From contig DKPN01000020.1 of NCBI GenBank assembly GCA_002471195.1, positions 47,199 to 92,021 of the forward strand: a DNA stretch of 44,823 nt. Direction: 5' to 3'. The notes beneath the pieces were generated by a model. The model saw only the letters and a program-made list of their open reading frames with translations. It was not told the origin of the DNA and did no database searches. The stretch is from Bacteroides sp. UBA7333. GTDB taxonomy: Bacteria; Bacteroidota; Bacteroidia; Bacteroidales; Bacteroidaceae. This document shows, in pieces, positions 18,302-27,362 of this stretch (the first letter of the stretch is position 1; each line of letters begins with the position of its first letter). Made by a program: the position numbers and the translations under genes.

Positions 18302-19079
18302 TCATATTGATTTTAATAAATCAGAACATTATACGTTATCCATCCGTCTAAGTACGGATGGATTTCTTTTTTCTGTTTACAATCCTATCAATGACTCTAC
18401 CCATGAAGTAGCCATACTAACATTGGATTCATCAACTTCATTGGCTGCTAACTTAAAAAGGGCTATACAAGAAAATGATTTCTTACAGTTATGCTACAAA
18501 CGTGTCAATGTTATTGTTAATACGAATAGATATACAAACTTACCCTTAGATCTATACAACGAAAGCTCAATCATTGATGTCTTCTCTTTTAATCATTCCA
18601 AACAAAAAAATGAAATAGTATTATCGAATCATTTTAAACACTCAAAATCTATTAGCATTTTTGGAATGGATAATAGCTGCCACGATCTCTTAATCAATCA
18701 ATATACAAAGCCTGCTTTCTACTGCAGAAGTTTCCTTTTAAATGAATTTTTTGTTTCGAAAAGTCATTTAGGAAACAGTCGTAAAATGTATATATCGTTC
18801 AATAAATCGAGCATTGATATATTATGCTATGAGCGTAATCATCTTCAATTTATTAACACATTTGACACAAGTCATCATAATGATATTATATATTTTGTAC
18901 TAGGAACATGGAAACAGTTGAATTATGACCAACAACATGATGAATTGCATTTGACTGGCTTATTCGAGGAAAAAGAAATCATTATAAAAGAGTTAAAAGA
19001 GTATATACAACAAGTATATATAACAAACCCTACAACCAATATTGAACTACAAGCGTTATTAGACTATGCGAGTAATTAG
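18279..19079 (+). CDS. DUF3822 family protein
   Basis: A 266-aa protein recognised as DUF3822-like from its order (directly before rsmD, as is common in Bacteroidales) and its opening LSIRLSTDGFLFSVY. DUF3822 proteins have an actin-like/ASKHA-type look, with two repeated halves and LPLDLYNE in the first. No catalytic motif is visible and the function is unknown. The ATG at 18279 gives a 23-nt overlap with the previous gene; a TTG at 18255 is less likely. Confidence 0.8.
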   Translation: MVQETGNNHIDFNKSEHYTLSIRLSTDGFLFSVYNPINDSTHEVAILTLDSSTSLAANLKRAIQENDFLQLCYKRVNVIVNTNRYTNLPLDLYNESSIIDVFSFNHSKQKNEIVLSNHFKHSKSISIFGMDNSCHDLLINQYTKPAFYCRSFLLNEFFVSKSHLGNSRKMYISFNKSSIDILCYERNHLQFINTFDTSHHNDIIYFVLGTWKQLNYDQQHDELHLTGLFEEKEIIIKELKEYIQQVYITNPTTNIELQALLDYASN

Positions 19080-19599
19080 TGGATTATATAAAAGTAGACG
19101 TTTTGATGTACCTCGTTCATTCAAAGCACGTCCAACAACCGATTTTGCAAAAGAGAACTTATTCAATGTTCTTTCTAACTATATCGATTTTGAAGATCAT
19201 ATCACTGCCCTAGATTTGTTTGCCGGAACAGGAAGCATTAGTATAGAACTTATTTCGAGAGGATGCGATCAAGTAGTTTCTGTCGAAAAAGATAGAGATC
19301 ATCATACATTTATATGTAAAGTCATGAAAGATGTGAAAACGGATAAATGTATCCCAATACGAGGCGATGTTTTTAGATTTATAAAAACAGGAAAAGGGCA
19401 ATATGATTTTATATTTGCAGATCCACCCTATGAATTGAAAGATTTAACTACAATACCCGATTTAATATTTGAGAATAATCTATTAAAAGAAGGAGGATTA
19501 TTCGTTTTAGAGCATGGGAAAAAAGATAACTTTGAGGAACATCCTCATTTTATTGAACGTCGTGCTTATGGTAGTGTAAACTTCTCATTTTTTAGATAA
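19066..19599 (+). CDS. rsmD: 16S rRNA (guanine966-N2)-methyltransferase
   Basis: An AdoMet-dependent methyltransferase of 177 aa that modifies G966 of 16S rRNA in assembled 30S subunits. Seen: the family start MRVISGLYKSRRF, RPTTDFAKENLFN, the AdoMet motif ALDLFAGTGS (48-57), the acidic VEKD at 73-76, and the catalytic motif DPPY (119-122). The ATG lies 14 nt inside the end of the DUF3822 gene. It converges on the cardiolipin synthase gene with 3 nt between them. Confidence 0.95.
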   Translation: MRVISGLYKSRRFDVPRSFKARPTTDFAKENLFNVLSNYIDFEDHITALDLFAGTGSISIELISRGCDQVVSVEKDRDHHTFICKVMKDVKTDKCIPIRGDVFRFIKTGKGQYDFIFADPPYELKDLTTIPDLIFENNLLKEGGLFVLEHGKKDNFEEHPHFIERRAYGSVNFSFFR

Positions 19600-19602
19600 A
19601 AC

Positions 19603-21042
19603 TTAAAGTAAAGGCGCTAACAGTTTAACAACAGACTCAAGCGCCTTATCTTTCCATGAACGCTTTTCCCAATTCTTCAAATGAACTTGAACACACTCTC
19701 TTTGATCAATTAAGAAGATATCTTTCATTTGTTTAGCTACCTCATCATCGTAAATAAATGCATTCACTTCGAAATTTTGCTCAAAACTACGAAAATCAAA
19801 ATTGGTAGATCCCACAGTTGATAATACATCATCCGAAACCATTAATTTGGAATGCAGAAAACCCTTTTTATAAAAATAGACTTTCACACCTGCTTGCAGC
19901 ACATCCTGAAGATAAGAACAAGAAGCCCAATGTGTTAGCCTATTATCCGCACGATATGGCAACATAAGTCGTACGTCGACTCCTGCTAAGGCTGCAGTTT
20001 GCAATGCAATCAGTGTTTGATCAGTGGGTAAGAAATAGGGTGTTTGCAAATAAAAGTATTTTTTCGAATCGGTAATAGCCTTCATCAATCCTTGCATTAT
20101 TTCAGACCAAGGACCAATGGGTTCACTGGTTACTATTTGAGCTAATGAATTTCCAAAAGAATCTAACTTTGGAAAATATTTAGTAGAAGTAATAAGCGTT
20201 CTATCAACAAAATACCAATCGAGTAAAAAAGCTGTTTGTAAACCATGTACTGCTCTACCGTGTATGCGCAAATGAGTATCACGCCATTCTCCCCACGATA
20301 AACCTTTAATATAACGTAGGGCTAAATTCATTCCTCCAACAAATCCTACACGTCCATCGATTACGACAATTTTACGATGATTGCGATAATTGACACGACT
20401 TGTAAATAATGGGAAACGTACCTTCAAGAAGCTACGTACCTCAATACCCTCTTTGAGCATTTCATCAAAGAAAGATAATGGCACATGCCAGCATCCGACA
20501 TCATCATATATGACTCTTATTTCAACTCCTTGTCGAGCTTTATCAATTAGTATATCCCTTATTAACCTACCTACCGCATCGTCTTCGAATATATAATATT
20601 CTAAATGAATATGTTCTTTGGCCTGATATAACTCATAAATTAATGCCTGAATCTTAGAACTACCCGTGGTATATATATCTATTTTATTGTTTTCGAATAG
20701 TAAAGCTTGATTTGTATTTTGAAAAAATTGAGTGAGACGATTATATTCATTCGGAATATCTGATTTAGTTTGTGATAGGTATTCAGCCATCGGTTTTTTC
20801 AATAACCGATCGAAGCTTTTTTTACTAATTAATCGTTCTCTTCTTTGACTACGGCCAAAAAAGAAATAAAAAATGAGACCTACGATTGGTAAAAACATCA
20901 GAACCAATACCCATGCTATTGTTTTTACGGGATTGCGGTTATCTAATATCACCACAATAATAGTTCCAATTACAGCACCGAAATATATGATATCGAAAGC
21001 TATTTTTGCAGTCAAACTTATTATGTAATTCCAATCAATCAT
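19603..21042 (-). CDS. cls: Cardiolipin synthase (phospholipase D family)
   Basis: A 479-aa inner-membrane enzyme that condenses two phosphatidylglycerols to cardiolipin. Two N-terminal membrane helices (about 10-33 and 39-62) contain the typical NPVKTIAWVLVLMFLP. Two HKD motifs form the active site: His222, Lys224, Asp229 in NHRKIVVIDG and His397, Lys399, Asp404 in LHSKLMVSD. The C-terminus ends in the LLAPLL type of tail. Length and layout match bacterial ClsA. The nearest -7 box is only 6 nt before the ATG. Confidence 0.95.
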   Translation of the reverse strand: MIDWNYIISLTAKIAFDIIYFGAVIGTIIVVILDNRNPVKTIAWVLVLMFLPIVGLIFYFFFGRSQRRERLISKKSFDRLLKKPMAEYLSQTKSDIPNEYNRLTQFFQNTNQALLFENNKIDIYTTGSSKIQALIYELYQAKEHIHLEYYIFEDDAVGRLIRDILIDKARQGVEIRVIYDDVGCWHVPLSFFDEMLKEGIEVRSFLKVRFPLFTSRVNYRNHRKIVVIDGRVGFVGGMNLALRYIKGLSWGEWRDTHLRIHGRAVHGLQTAFLLDWYFVDRTLITSTKYFPKLDSFGNSLAQIVTSEPIGPWSEIMQGLMKAITDSKKYFYLQTPYFLPTDQTLIALQTAALAGVDVRLMLPYRADNRLTHWASCSYLQDVLQAGVKVYFYKKGFLHSKLMVSDDVLSTVGSTNFDFRSFEQNFEVNAFIYDDEVAKQMKDIFLIDQRECVQVHLKNWEKRSWKDKALESVVKLLAPLL

Positions 21043-21047
21043 TTAAG

Positions 21048-21055
21048 CAAATATA
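21048..21055 (-). promoter_or_regulatory. -7 box unusually close to the cls start
   Basis: On the minus strand TATATTTG fits TAnnTTTG but ends 6 nt before the cls ATG. If used, the transcript would start at or near the ATG and be almost leaderless. Confidence 0.35.
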
Positions 21056-21189
21056 AAGAGAATAACGATAGATAGAAAGAAAGTAATTATATTTTTTTAA
21101 TACTCGCAAAATCTAACATCAATAACATAAACCTATTTTCATATAAAGAAGTTCATACAACACTACAGAATCGAGTATAGAAGCTATAA

Positions 21190-21221
21190 ATAAAAAAGTG
21201 CCGTGAACAATCACAGCACTT
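21190..21221 (-). terminator. Intrinsic terminator of the outer-membrane barrel gene
   Basis: On the minus strand AAGTGCTGTGA pairs with TCACGGCACTT (10 of 11 pairs) around a 4-nt loop and runs into TTTTTTA. It lies 23 nt after the stop of the gene ending at 21244. Confidence 0.75.
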
Positions 21222-21243
21222 CTATATATATCAATACCCTTCT

Positions 21244-24156
21244 TTAAAAATGAGGACGACTTCCACCAAAACCACCTGGATGCCCTTGTGGTCGTCCACC
21301 GCGAGGAGATCCATCAAAACCTCTTTTACTATTCATGCTCTCGCGTGCAGCTTTTCCACCAAATACATTTAAACGATAGATAATATGAAACATACAATAA
21401 CTATTCACTCCATTGTAATCGGATACAGAACGCATGCTAGCAGTTAAGCTTCGACTTATATTTGATTGTTGACGAAGAATATCATACCATTCGAAACTAA
21501 TTGTAGTAGAACCTTTAAATAAATTTTGAGCAATTTGTGCATTCCAAATCCATTCATTACGATTCATAGCATTATCGAGATAACCGCGGCGAGCTTGATT
21601 CATTATATTGGTAGCAACTGTCATCTTCCATGGCAAAGTAACATTTGTGTTGGCACCATACGAAAAAGTATAAGGTTGCTGATTACTTTCGGGACGTAAT
21701 TTATTTTTTTCAAACGAATAGTTAACAGAACTATTTACTCCAAACTCAAACCAGTCATTGCGATAGGCGGCATTTAGTCTTTCGGAAAGTGTTAACTCAG
21801 TACTTGTATTTTTCAAATTAACCTTGTCTTCTTGCTGATATAAAAAGGCAACATCATTAATGTAAGCCACACGCGTAAACGAGTTGATTGTAAATTTCTT
21901 ATTGGGCAATGCAGTATTAAAACCAAACATACCCGATAAATTCCAATTACCATTAATATTTTGAGGTTGAGAAATAGTTCCCCCTGTTTGCTCATTATAT
22001 TCAGTAGCGTTAGCAATAGCATTTTGTGTAGCGGTAAAGCGTATATGAGTCATAATGCCACGCTGTTTTTCTGCATTGTATGTATTATAAAATAGGCGAA
22101 CATTATGACTAAATGCAGGTTTCAGCCCTGGATTACCCATACTAATACGCAATGGATCGGAATTGTCGACAATAGGTAAAAGATTCTCCATGCTTGGTTG
22201 TGCACTGCTACCACGATAGGTAAAGCGCAATTGACTTACTTTAGAAAATCGGTATCGAAAATCAATAGTAGGAGTAAAATTAAATACATGACGGGTAGTG
22301 TCAATCATATATTCACCACGTTTGTATGACAATTTAGACTTTTGAGGTTGGAATGAACCACCGGCAGTTAATTGATAATTCTCACGAATGATACGTATAT
22401 TGACAGTTGCATCATGATTATAATAATGATAAACGGCATCTTTAGATAAACTATCAACGATATTAGATTGATAATATTCGGGCAACGGTTCATTTATATT
22501 CCAATCATTGAAGCTGTATGTACGCTTATCACTCGTATTATTTTTATAAGTAAAGTTATAGCTAAATTGCAAGAATGTATTTTTGGCAATGGGTTCGCTA
22601 TAGGTTAATTGTGCACCATACGTATAGTTCGATGACGGAGTTGTAATGTATTGATTTCGAAATAACACAGAGTCAGGGTTTTCGATAATCTGATAATAGC
22701 GAGTTTCGGAATCCGAATATAAATCATTATTATTATTTCTGTATCCAAATCGTCCGCGGAATGTAATATTACGTCCCATCGAATTCAGTTTTCTATTGAC
22801 CTGCAAAGTCGTATTTGTATTAACGCTATTTGTTTTTCGAAACGAATGCGTATTGATAGCATTTACACGAATGTCTTTCAACGGATCATTATCGGTATCC
22901 AATGAGTTAAAATCTAAAAAATCATTCGGATTAGCAATAACAGCAAAAGGATCTGAGCTAAAGGTACCCGAATAAACATCCGATTCATTTTTGCCTCTAC
23001 TATAACTCACTTCAGGACGAAATATGACGTTGGTCATCGAATCCGGTTTCCACTCAAAACGTAAATCGGCATTAATATCCAAAAGTTTATCAAGATTGAC
23101 AGAGTTTGAATTTGTAAAAGAGCTGCTATTCTGCAAAAAACGTTCTGAATAACTTGTATTTACAATATCAGAATTTTTATAATTATAACGAAAGCTACCA
23201 CCCGTTTCTAACTTAGAGGTTTCGGTTGCGAAGTTAATACCTGCTGTTTTTGTTGCATTCAATCCGTTATTCCTTCTCCAGCGTGGACCTCCCCCTCCAC
23301 TCGAAAACCCTTGATCGTTAACATTGTTGCCACCACCAATAATTGACAGTTGAGTTTTATCAACAAAACGGTTTAACATTAGATTTCCCAAATAACGTTT
23401 ATGTGTACCATATGCCACATCAGCATTACCGAACCATCCTTGATTCATACCTTTCTTTACCTTCAAATCGAGAACAGTTTCCTCCTCTCCATCATCAATG
23501 CCTGTTACGCGTGCTAAATCAGATTTGCGATCGTATGTTTTCAATTTGTCAATCATATTGACAGGTAAATTTTTCAATCCAGTTTTCACATCACCACCAA
23601 AGAACTCTTTTCCTTCAACCATGATTTTCTTAACCTCTTTGCCATTGATTTTCACATTTCCATCTTCATCAATTTCTGCTCCTGGTATTTTTTTCACTAA
23701 TTCTTCCAACATGGCTCCTTCGGGCACACGATAAGCAGTAGTATTATACATCAATGTATCTTCAACAACCGTTACTTGCGGGGCTTCTGCTGTAATAACG
23801 GCTTCGCTTAACATTACAGCATCAACGCCTAATACTATATTACCTACATTTCTAGTTGCCGATTCGCCATTCAAAGTCAATGGGGTATTTTGAGTGCTAT
23901 AACCCAAAAATGCGACTCTTAATAAATATTTACCAGGTTTTACCTTAGGAAGTGTAAAGTTTCCATTTTGTTGAGTTATCACCCCGGCAGCTTGCGTACT
24001 ATCAGGCAAAGCAAGCAACTGAACAGTAGCCATTTCAATAGGTTCTTTCGTTTCAGCTTCAATAACACGACCACTAACGGTGACGTTTTTGTTTTGAGCT
24101 AACATATTGATGGCACACATCATCAGCAATACCACACAAAGAGCATTTTGTTTCAT
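21244..24156 (-). CDS. TonB-dependent-receptor-like outer membrane beta-barrel protein
   Basis: A 970-aa outer-membrane protein. Signal peptide 1-20 (ends MLAQ). A carboxypeptidase-regulatory-like beta-sandwich follows (about 24-110, VSGRVIEAETKEPIEMATVQLL), then a plug-like region (about 120-220, PEGAMLEELVKKIPGAEIDEDGNVKINGKEVKK). The rest is a long barrel of alternating strands, the outer-membrane beta-barrel (OMP_b-brl) type seen in Bacteroidota. No SusD partner is adjacent, so it is not a classical SusCD pair. The C-terminal 35 residues are rich in Gly, Arg and Pro and end in Phe. The ligand is unknown. Confidence 0.92.
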   Translation of the reverse strand: MKQNALCVVLLMMCAINMLAQNKNVTVSGRVIEAETKEPIEMATVQLLALPDSTQAAGVITQQNGNFTLPKVKPGKYLLRVAFLGYSTQNTPLTLNGESATRNVGNIVLGVDAVMLSEAVITAEAPQVTVVEDTLMYNTTAYRVPEGAMLEELVKKIPGAEIDEDGNVKINGKEVKKIMVEGKEFFGGDVKTGLKNLPVNMIDKLKTYDRKSDLARVTGIDDGEEETVLDLKVKKGMNQGWFGNADVAYGTHKRYLGNLMLNRFVDKTQLSIIGGGNNVNDQGFSSGGGGPRWRRNNGLNATKTAGINFATETSKLETGGSFRYNYKNSDIVNTSYSERFLQNSSSFTNSNSVNLDKLLDINADLRFEWKPDSMTNVIFRPEVSYSRGKNESDVYSGTFSSDPFAVIANPNDFLDFNSLDTDNDPLKDIRVNAINTHSFRKTNSVNTNTTLQVNRKLNSMGRNITFRGRFGYRNNNNDLYSDSETRYYQIIENPDSVLFRNQYITTPSSNYTYGAQLTYSEPIAKNTFLQFSYNFTYKNNTSDKRTYSFNDWNINEPLPEYYQSNIVDSLSKDAVYHYYNHDATVNIRIIRENYQLTAGGSFQPQKSKLSYKRGEYMIDTTRHVFNFTPTIDFRYRFSKVSQLRFTYRGSSAQPSMENLLPIVDNSDPLRISMGNPGLKPAFSHNVRLFYNTYNAEKQRGIMTHIRFTATQNAIANATEYNEQTGGTISQPQNINGNWNLSGMFGFNTALPNKKFTINSFTRVAYINDVAFLYQQEDKVNLKNTSTELTLSERLNAAYRNDWFEFGVNSSVNYSFEKNKLRPESNQQPYTFSYGANTNVTLPWKMTVATNIMNQARRGYLDNAMNRNEWIWNAQIAQNLFKGSTTISFEWYDILRQQSNISRSLTASMRSVSDYNGVNSYCMFHIIYRLNVFGGKAARESMNSKRGFDGSPRGGRPQGHPGGFGGSRPHF

Positions 24157-24225
24157 CTAATCAATTCTAAAGTTTCAATAACATTTGTTTGACAACAAAT
24201 AATGAAAATGGTTTAATCCTAATTT

Positions 24226-24630
24226 TCATTTTTTAAATAAATGTTCAACCTTAGATTTCTTTATTCCAAATTCCAAACAAAGAATATTAATGATTAAGAA
24301 GGTAAGAAATGAGGAGTTATCGACAGTAATGACATCGCGACTAGCCACCTTATAGAGCATAGATCCAAAAACAAATAACACGGTGATAAACATGGCATTG
24401 CGTGTAGCATTACTACGAATCTTCTCTAATTGTACGGTTTCATTTTTTGTATAAGCAAAAAGAATCATCAATGCACTAATCATCATGAGAAGTTTAATAC
24501 ATTCTTTATAAAAAAGAAGATTTCCATCGTTTAAGTTTCCTGTAAAATACAGAATAAAAGGGAAAATCACAGAAAGAAAAAGGATAACATAGCCCATTGG
24601 GCGGCAAAAAACAGGTAATAATGGTTTCAT
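24226..24630 (-). CDS. Small integral membrane protein, unknown
   Basis: A 134-aa protein with three to four hydrophobic stretches (about 14-31, 45-60, 78-96, 106-122) and a basic C-terminus (KKSKVEHLFKK). I do not recognise a family. Its gene has its own perfect -7 box at 24652-24659, divergent from aroB, which supports a real gene. Confidence 0.75.
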   Translation of the reverse strand: MKPLLPVFCRPMGYVILFLSVIFPFILYFTGNLNDGNLLFYKECIKLLMMISALMILFAYTKNETVQLEKIRSNATRNAMFITVLFVFGSMLYKVASRDVITVDNSSFLTFLIINILCLEFGIKKSKVEHLFKK

Positions 24631-24651
24631 TGTTTTAAATATTTAGTGATG

Positions 24652-24686
24652 CAAAAGTAACTAAAAAAAGTTTTTAACTACTTTTG
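24652..24686. promoter_or_regulatory. Back-to-back -7 boxes for the membrane-protein gene and aroB
   Basis: CAAAAGTA (24652-24659) is TACTTTTG on the minus strand, 21 nt before the ATG at 24630. TACTTTTG (24679-24686) faces plus, 27 nt before the aroB ATG at 24714. The boxes are exact inverted copies 19 nt apart, so the two polymerase footprints must overlap. Confidence 0.6.
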
Positions 24687-24713
24687 TCATTGAAAAAACC
24701 AACAAGTAAGATT

Positions 24714-25775
24714 ATGAGCAAGCAAGAGGTGCTATTATGCAGCAATTTGGAAGAGAATTTATCGACAGCAATTGCCAAATGCAAATACGATCGTTTATTT
24801 ATCATTACCGATGAACATACTCATCAGCTATGCATCCCGTTGTTTGATAAAACGGAATTATTAAAGGATGCCTTTGAAATTACAATCGGAGCTGACGATG
24901 TGAATAAAACCATAGATACCCTTGCTTATGTATGGCAACAGTTAAGCAATAACGGAGCTACTCGTCATTCATTGATTATTAATATTGGCGGCGGAATGGT
25001 GACCGATTTAGGAGGGTTTGCAGCAGCAACCTTCAAACGAGGTATGCCTTACATTAATATCCCTACCACTCTACTTTCAATGGTAGATGCCTCGGTGGGA
25101 GGTAAAACAGGAATTAATTTTAATGGATTAAAAAATGAAGTAGGTGTATTTGCACCTGCCAATAGTGTACTTATTTATAGCCAATTTCTTAGAACACTCG
25201 ATCATCCCAATATCTTATCGGGCTTTGCCGAAATGTTGAAACATGGGTTAATCAGCAATAATGAACATTGGGTAGAGTTACTAAAATTTGATATTGCCCA
25301 GCCTAATTTTGAAGATTTACAGCCCTTAATCGGTAAATCGGTGCATATAAAAGAGGATATTGTAGAACAAGATCCATTCGAGCATGGTATTCGCAAAGCA
25401 CTCAACGTGGGACATACGGTAGGACATGCATTCGAAAGTTTAGCCTTATCCGAAAATCGTGCCGTTCTACATGGGTATGCAGTGGCATGGGGTATGATAT
25501 GCGAATTGTATTTATCGCACATCAAAGTAGGATTTCCGAAAGATAAAATGCGACATACCATTCAATTTATTAAAGACAACTATGGGGTGTTTACTTTTAA
25601 CTGTAAACAGTATGACAGTATCTACAATTTTATGCTCCACGACAAAAAAAATACTTCGGGTGTTATTAACTTCACATTATTAAAAGATATTGGAGAAATA
25701 AGCATTAACGAAACTGCCGACAAGGAAATGATATTTGAGATGCTCGACTTCTATCGAGAGTTTATGGGATGCTAA
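24714..25775 (+). CDS. aroB: 3-dehydroquinate synthase
   Basis: The second enzyme of the shikimate pathway: it converts DAHP to 3-dehydroquinate using NAD and a divalent metal in the cytoplasm. The protein has 353 aa. The NAD-binding stretch is IGGGMVTDLGGFAAATFKRG (split over 91-110), followed by PTTLLSMVDASVGGKTG. Metal ligands are Glu173 in FAEMLKHG, His234 in NVGHTVGHA and His253 in LHGYAV. The ATG at 24714 was chosen because a TTG start at 24684 would lie within the -7 box. Confidence 0.96.
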   Translation: MSKQEVLLCSNLEENLSTAIAKCKYDRLFIITDEHTHQLCIPLFDKTELLKDAFEITIGADDVNKTIDTLAYVWQQLSNNGATRHSLIINIGGGMVTDLGGFAAATFKRGMPYINIPTTLLSMVDASVGGKTGINFNGLKNEVGVFAPANSVLIYSQFLRTLDHPNILSGFAEMLKHGLISNNEHWVELLKFDIAQPNFEDLQPLIGKSVHIKEDIVEQDPFEHGIRKALNVGHTVGHAFESLALSENRAVLHGYAVAWGMICELYLSHIKVGFPKDKMRHTIQFIKDNYGVFTFNCKQYDSIYNFMLHDKKNTSGVINFTLLKDIGEISINETADKEMIFEMLDFYREFMGC

Positions 25776-25811
25776 TATCACGATTTATCCTTTAAAATAA
25801 GGTTTCAATAA

Positions 25812-25842
25812 TTTGCAGAATTAAATAAAATAGCTACTTTTG
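25812..25842 (+). promoter_or_regulatory. Consensus promoter of tRNA-Pro
   Basis: TTTG (25812-25815), exactly 19 nt, then TACTTTTG (25835-25842). This matches the described Bacteroides consensus TTTG-N19-TAnnTTTG perfectly and ends 11 nt before the tRNA. Confidence 0.85.
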
Positions 25843-25853
25843 CAATCGTTAAT

Positions 25854-25930
25854 CGGGATGTAGCTCAGCCCGGTAGAGTACACGTCTGGGGGGCGTGTGG
25901 TCGCAGGTTCGAATCCTGTCATCCCGACCA
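25854..25930 (+). tRNA. tRNA-Pro (anticodon GGG)
   Basis: A 77-nt tRNA with encoded CCA. Acceptor CGGGATG/CATCCCG; D-stem GCTC/GAGT; anticodon stem CACGT/GCGTG with loop CTGGGGG, anticodon GGG; T-stem GCAGG/CCTGT with loop TTCGAAT; discriminator A. It reads CCC and CCU. Confidence 0.97.
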
Positions 25931-25940
25931 CTGAGCATTA

Positions 25941-25974
25941 AGCACTTACAGTTTATTCTGTAGGTGCTTTTTTT
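25941..25974 (+). terminator. Intrinsic terminator of tRNA-Pro
   Basis: AGCACTTACAG (25941-25951) pairs with CTGTAGGTGCT (25958-25968), one G-T pair, loop of 6 nt, then a run of T. The following 185 bp (25975-26159) shows no gene. Confidence 0.88.
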
Positions 25975-26159
25975 ATATGCCACATTCATTTAAAGCCTTT
26001 TTATCTTGTCTCTTTATTATAAAAGCATTCAATCGTTTATTTTAAGATGGAATAGAAACTATATTATATTGATTCTGATTTTAAAAAATTGACTCCTTAT
26101 AAATTATATAATGCGAATAAACTCTCTCCTCAATCAAACAATAATAAATCGTTCGAAAA

Positions 26160-27221
26160 CTAAATATCAACAGTCTCGTCTACCTTTTGCCATGGCTCTA
26201 CTACAGCTTTTATTATGATACGAATAATAAGTTGCTCGGGCTTATTAGGATTTTTCGGATCGGCTACGTCAGGATTATAACCGCCACCACCAGTCGATCC
26301 GCTTAAATCACCAAATGTTATATTATAAATATAATGCATACCCGGTAACCATTTTTTAGTCGTTAATGGAATCGCTATATTACCGGTATAGGAAGTAAGC
26401 CCCGTATATTTCCCATTTATGTTTATATATGAGCCTTTCATCGGATAACTTACAACCGATGAAGCTCCATAGGCCCAATTGTCTAAATGATGAGGTATTA
26501 AATAGAGCCCAGATATTGTGTCGGTAGATGCTCCCGGCGCAATTTGTAATGCATCTGAAAAAGCCATTGTGGCATTATTGATATCTGTTTGATTGGTAAC
26601 TTCAAAATAAGGGATAGCAATTGCATTTTTATCATAAGCAAAGGTTCCATTTAATGGTATATGGTTGATTCCCACCGAATTTACCGTTAAATGTAAGTCT
26701 GAATTGGCTTTTGATTTAAATACAAAACTTATTTTTGATAACGCATGGCGAAATCTGAGTGGCACTGACATTTCTTTATACTGATTGATAGCGCATCCAA
26801 AAACGACATCAACTTGCTTTGAAGCATTTGAATTGGTTGTATAGCTGAATTTACTCGGTTCACTCAAATCAGTTGGGGCAATAGTGATTGGATAAAAACC
26901 AAAAAAATCTAAAGGGTAACTAGGCCAATAATACACCGGAGAAGAAGACCAATAGTTAGTATTTGGCTCAGTTTTAAAAATCACATTATTTATAAATGGG
27001 GGCGATGTATATGTTTCTGTTTTATATGCATAGACTGAGACGCCCGATTCCAACGTCTTAGCTGTTACATCCATTCCTGAATTTCGCATCAGATCGTTTA
27101 CAGTCGCATTCATCGTTATCGCATTATTATCCAACATTTCGGAAGGAGTCGTTAACTCATCGGTAGTACAACCGCCCATCACAAAAATGCTCATCACAAA
27201 AATCCACAACTTAAATTTCAT
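26160..27221 (-). CDS. Fimbrillin (Mfa-like) family lipoprotein
   Basis: A 353-aa exported lipoprotein with lipobox MGGC (Cys18). It has the Mfa-like layout: an N-terminal beta domain with ITMNATVNDLMR, VSVYAYKTE and the conserved YYWPSYPLDFFGFYP (about 95-110), then VPLRFRHALSKISFVFKS (around 155-172), a core fimbrillin stretch. Fimbrillins are transported as lipoproteins, trimmed by an Arg-specific protease and polymerise by strand exchange into surface fimbriae. Whether this is a shaft or accessory subunit is unclear. It is divergent from a larger fimbrillin-like gene across 141 bp. Confidence 0.88.
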   Translation of the reverse strand: MKFKLWIFVMSIFVMGGCTTDELTTPSEMLDNNAITMNATVNDLMRNSGMDVTAKTLESGVSVYAYKTETYTSPPFINNVIFKTEPNTNYWSSSPVYYWPSYPLDFFGFYPITIAPTDLSEPSKFSYTTNSNASKQVDVVFGCAINQYKEMSVPLRFRHALSKISFVFKSKANSDLHLTVNSVGINHIPLNGTFAYDKNAIAIPYFEVTNQTDINNATMAFSDALQIAPGASTDTISGLYLIPHHLDNWAYGASSVVSYPMKGSYININGKYTGLTSYTGNIAIPLTTKKWLPGMHYIYNITFGDLSGSTGGGGYNPDVADPKNPNKPEQLIIRIIIKAVVEPWQKVDETVDI

Positions 27222-27362
27222 TATACCTATATTTTAGAGAAATCCACAACATCATTTTTTTAAAACAAATATTCTATTTTTTTGTTTATTTATATTAAAC
27301 ATGCCTAGAAATAAAAACATTAACAGACCTGATATCAATTATCATAACCACAATTTATTATA

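Noticed and set aside
19611..19647. Inverted repeat AAGGCGCT/AGCGCCTT as a terminator between rsmD and cls.
   Set aside because: The loop is 21 nt, there is no T-tract, and it lies within the cls coding end.
24684..24713. A longer AroB starting at TTG 24684.
   Set aside because: That codon is part of the -7 box, so it would not be in the transcript.
25854..25930. tRNA-Pro as the integration site of the accessory island.
   Set aside because: The integrase lies 16 kb away with core genes between; no partial tRNA copy is seen near 41.5 kb.
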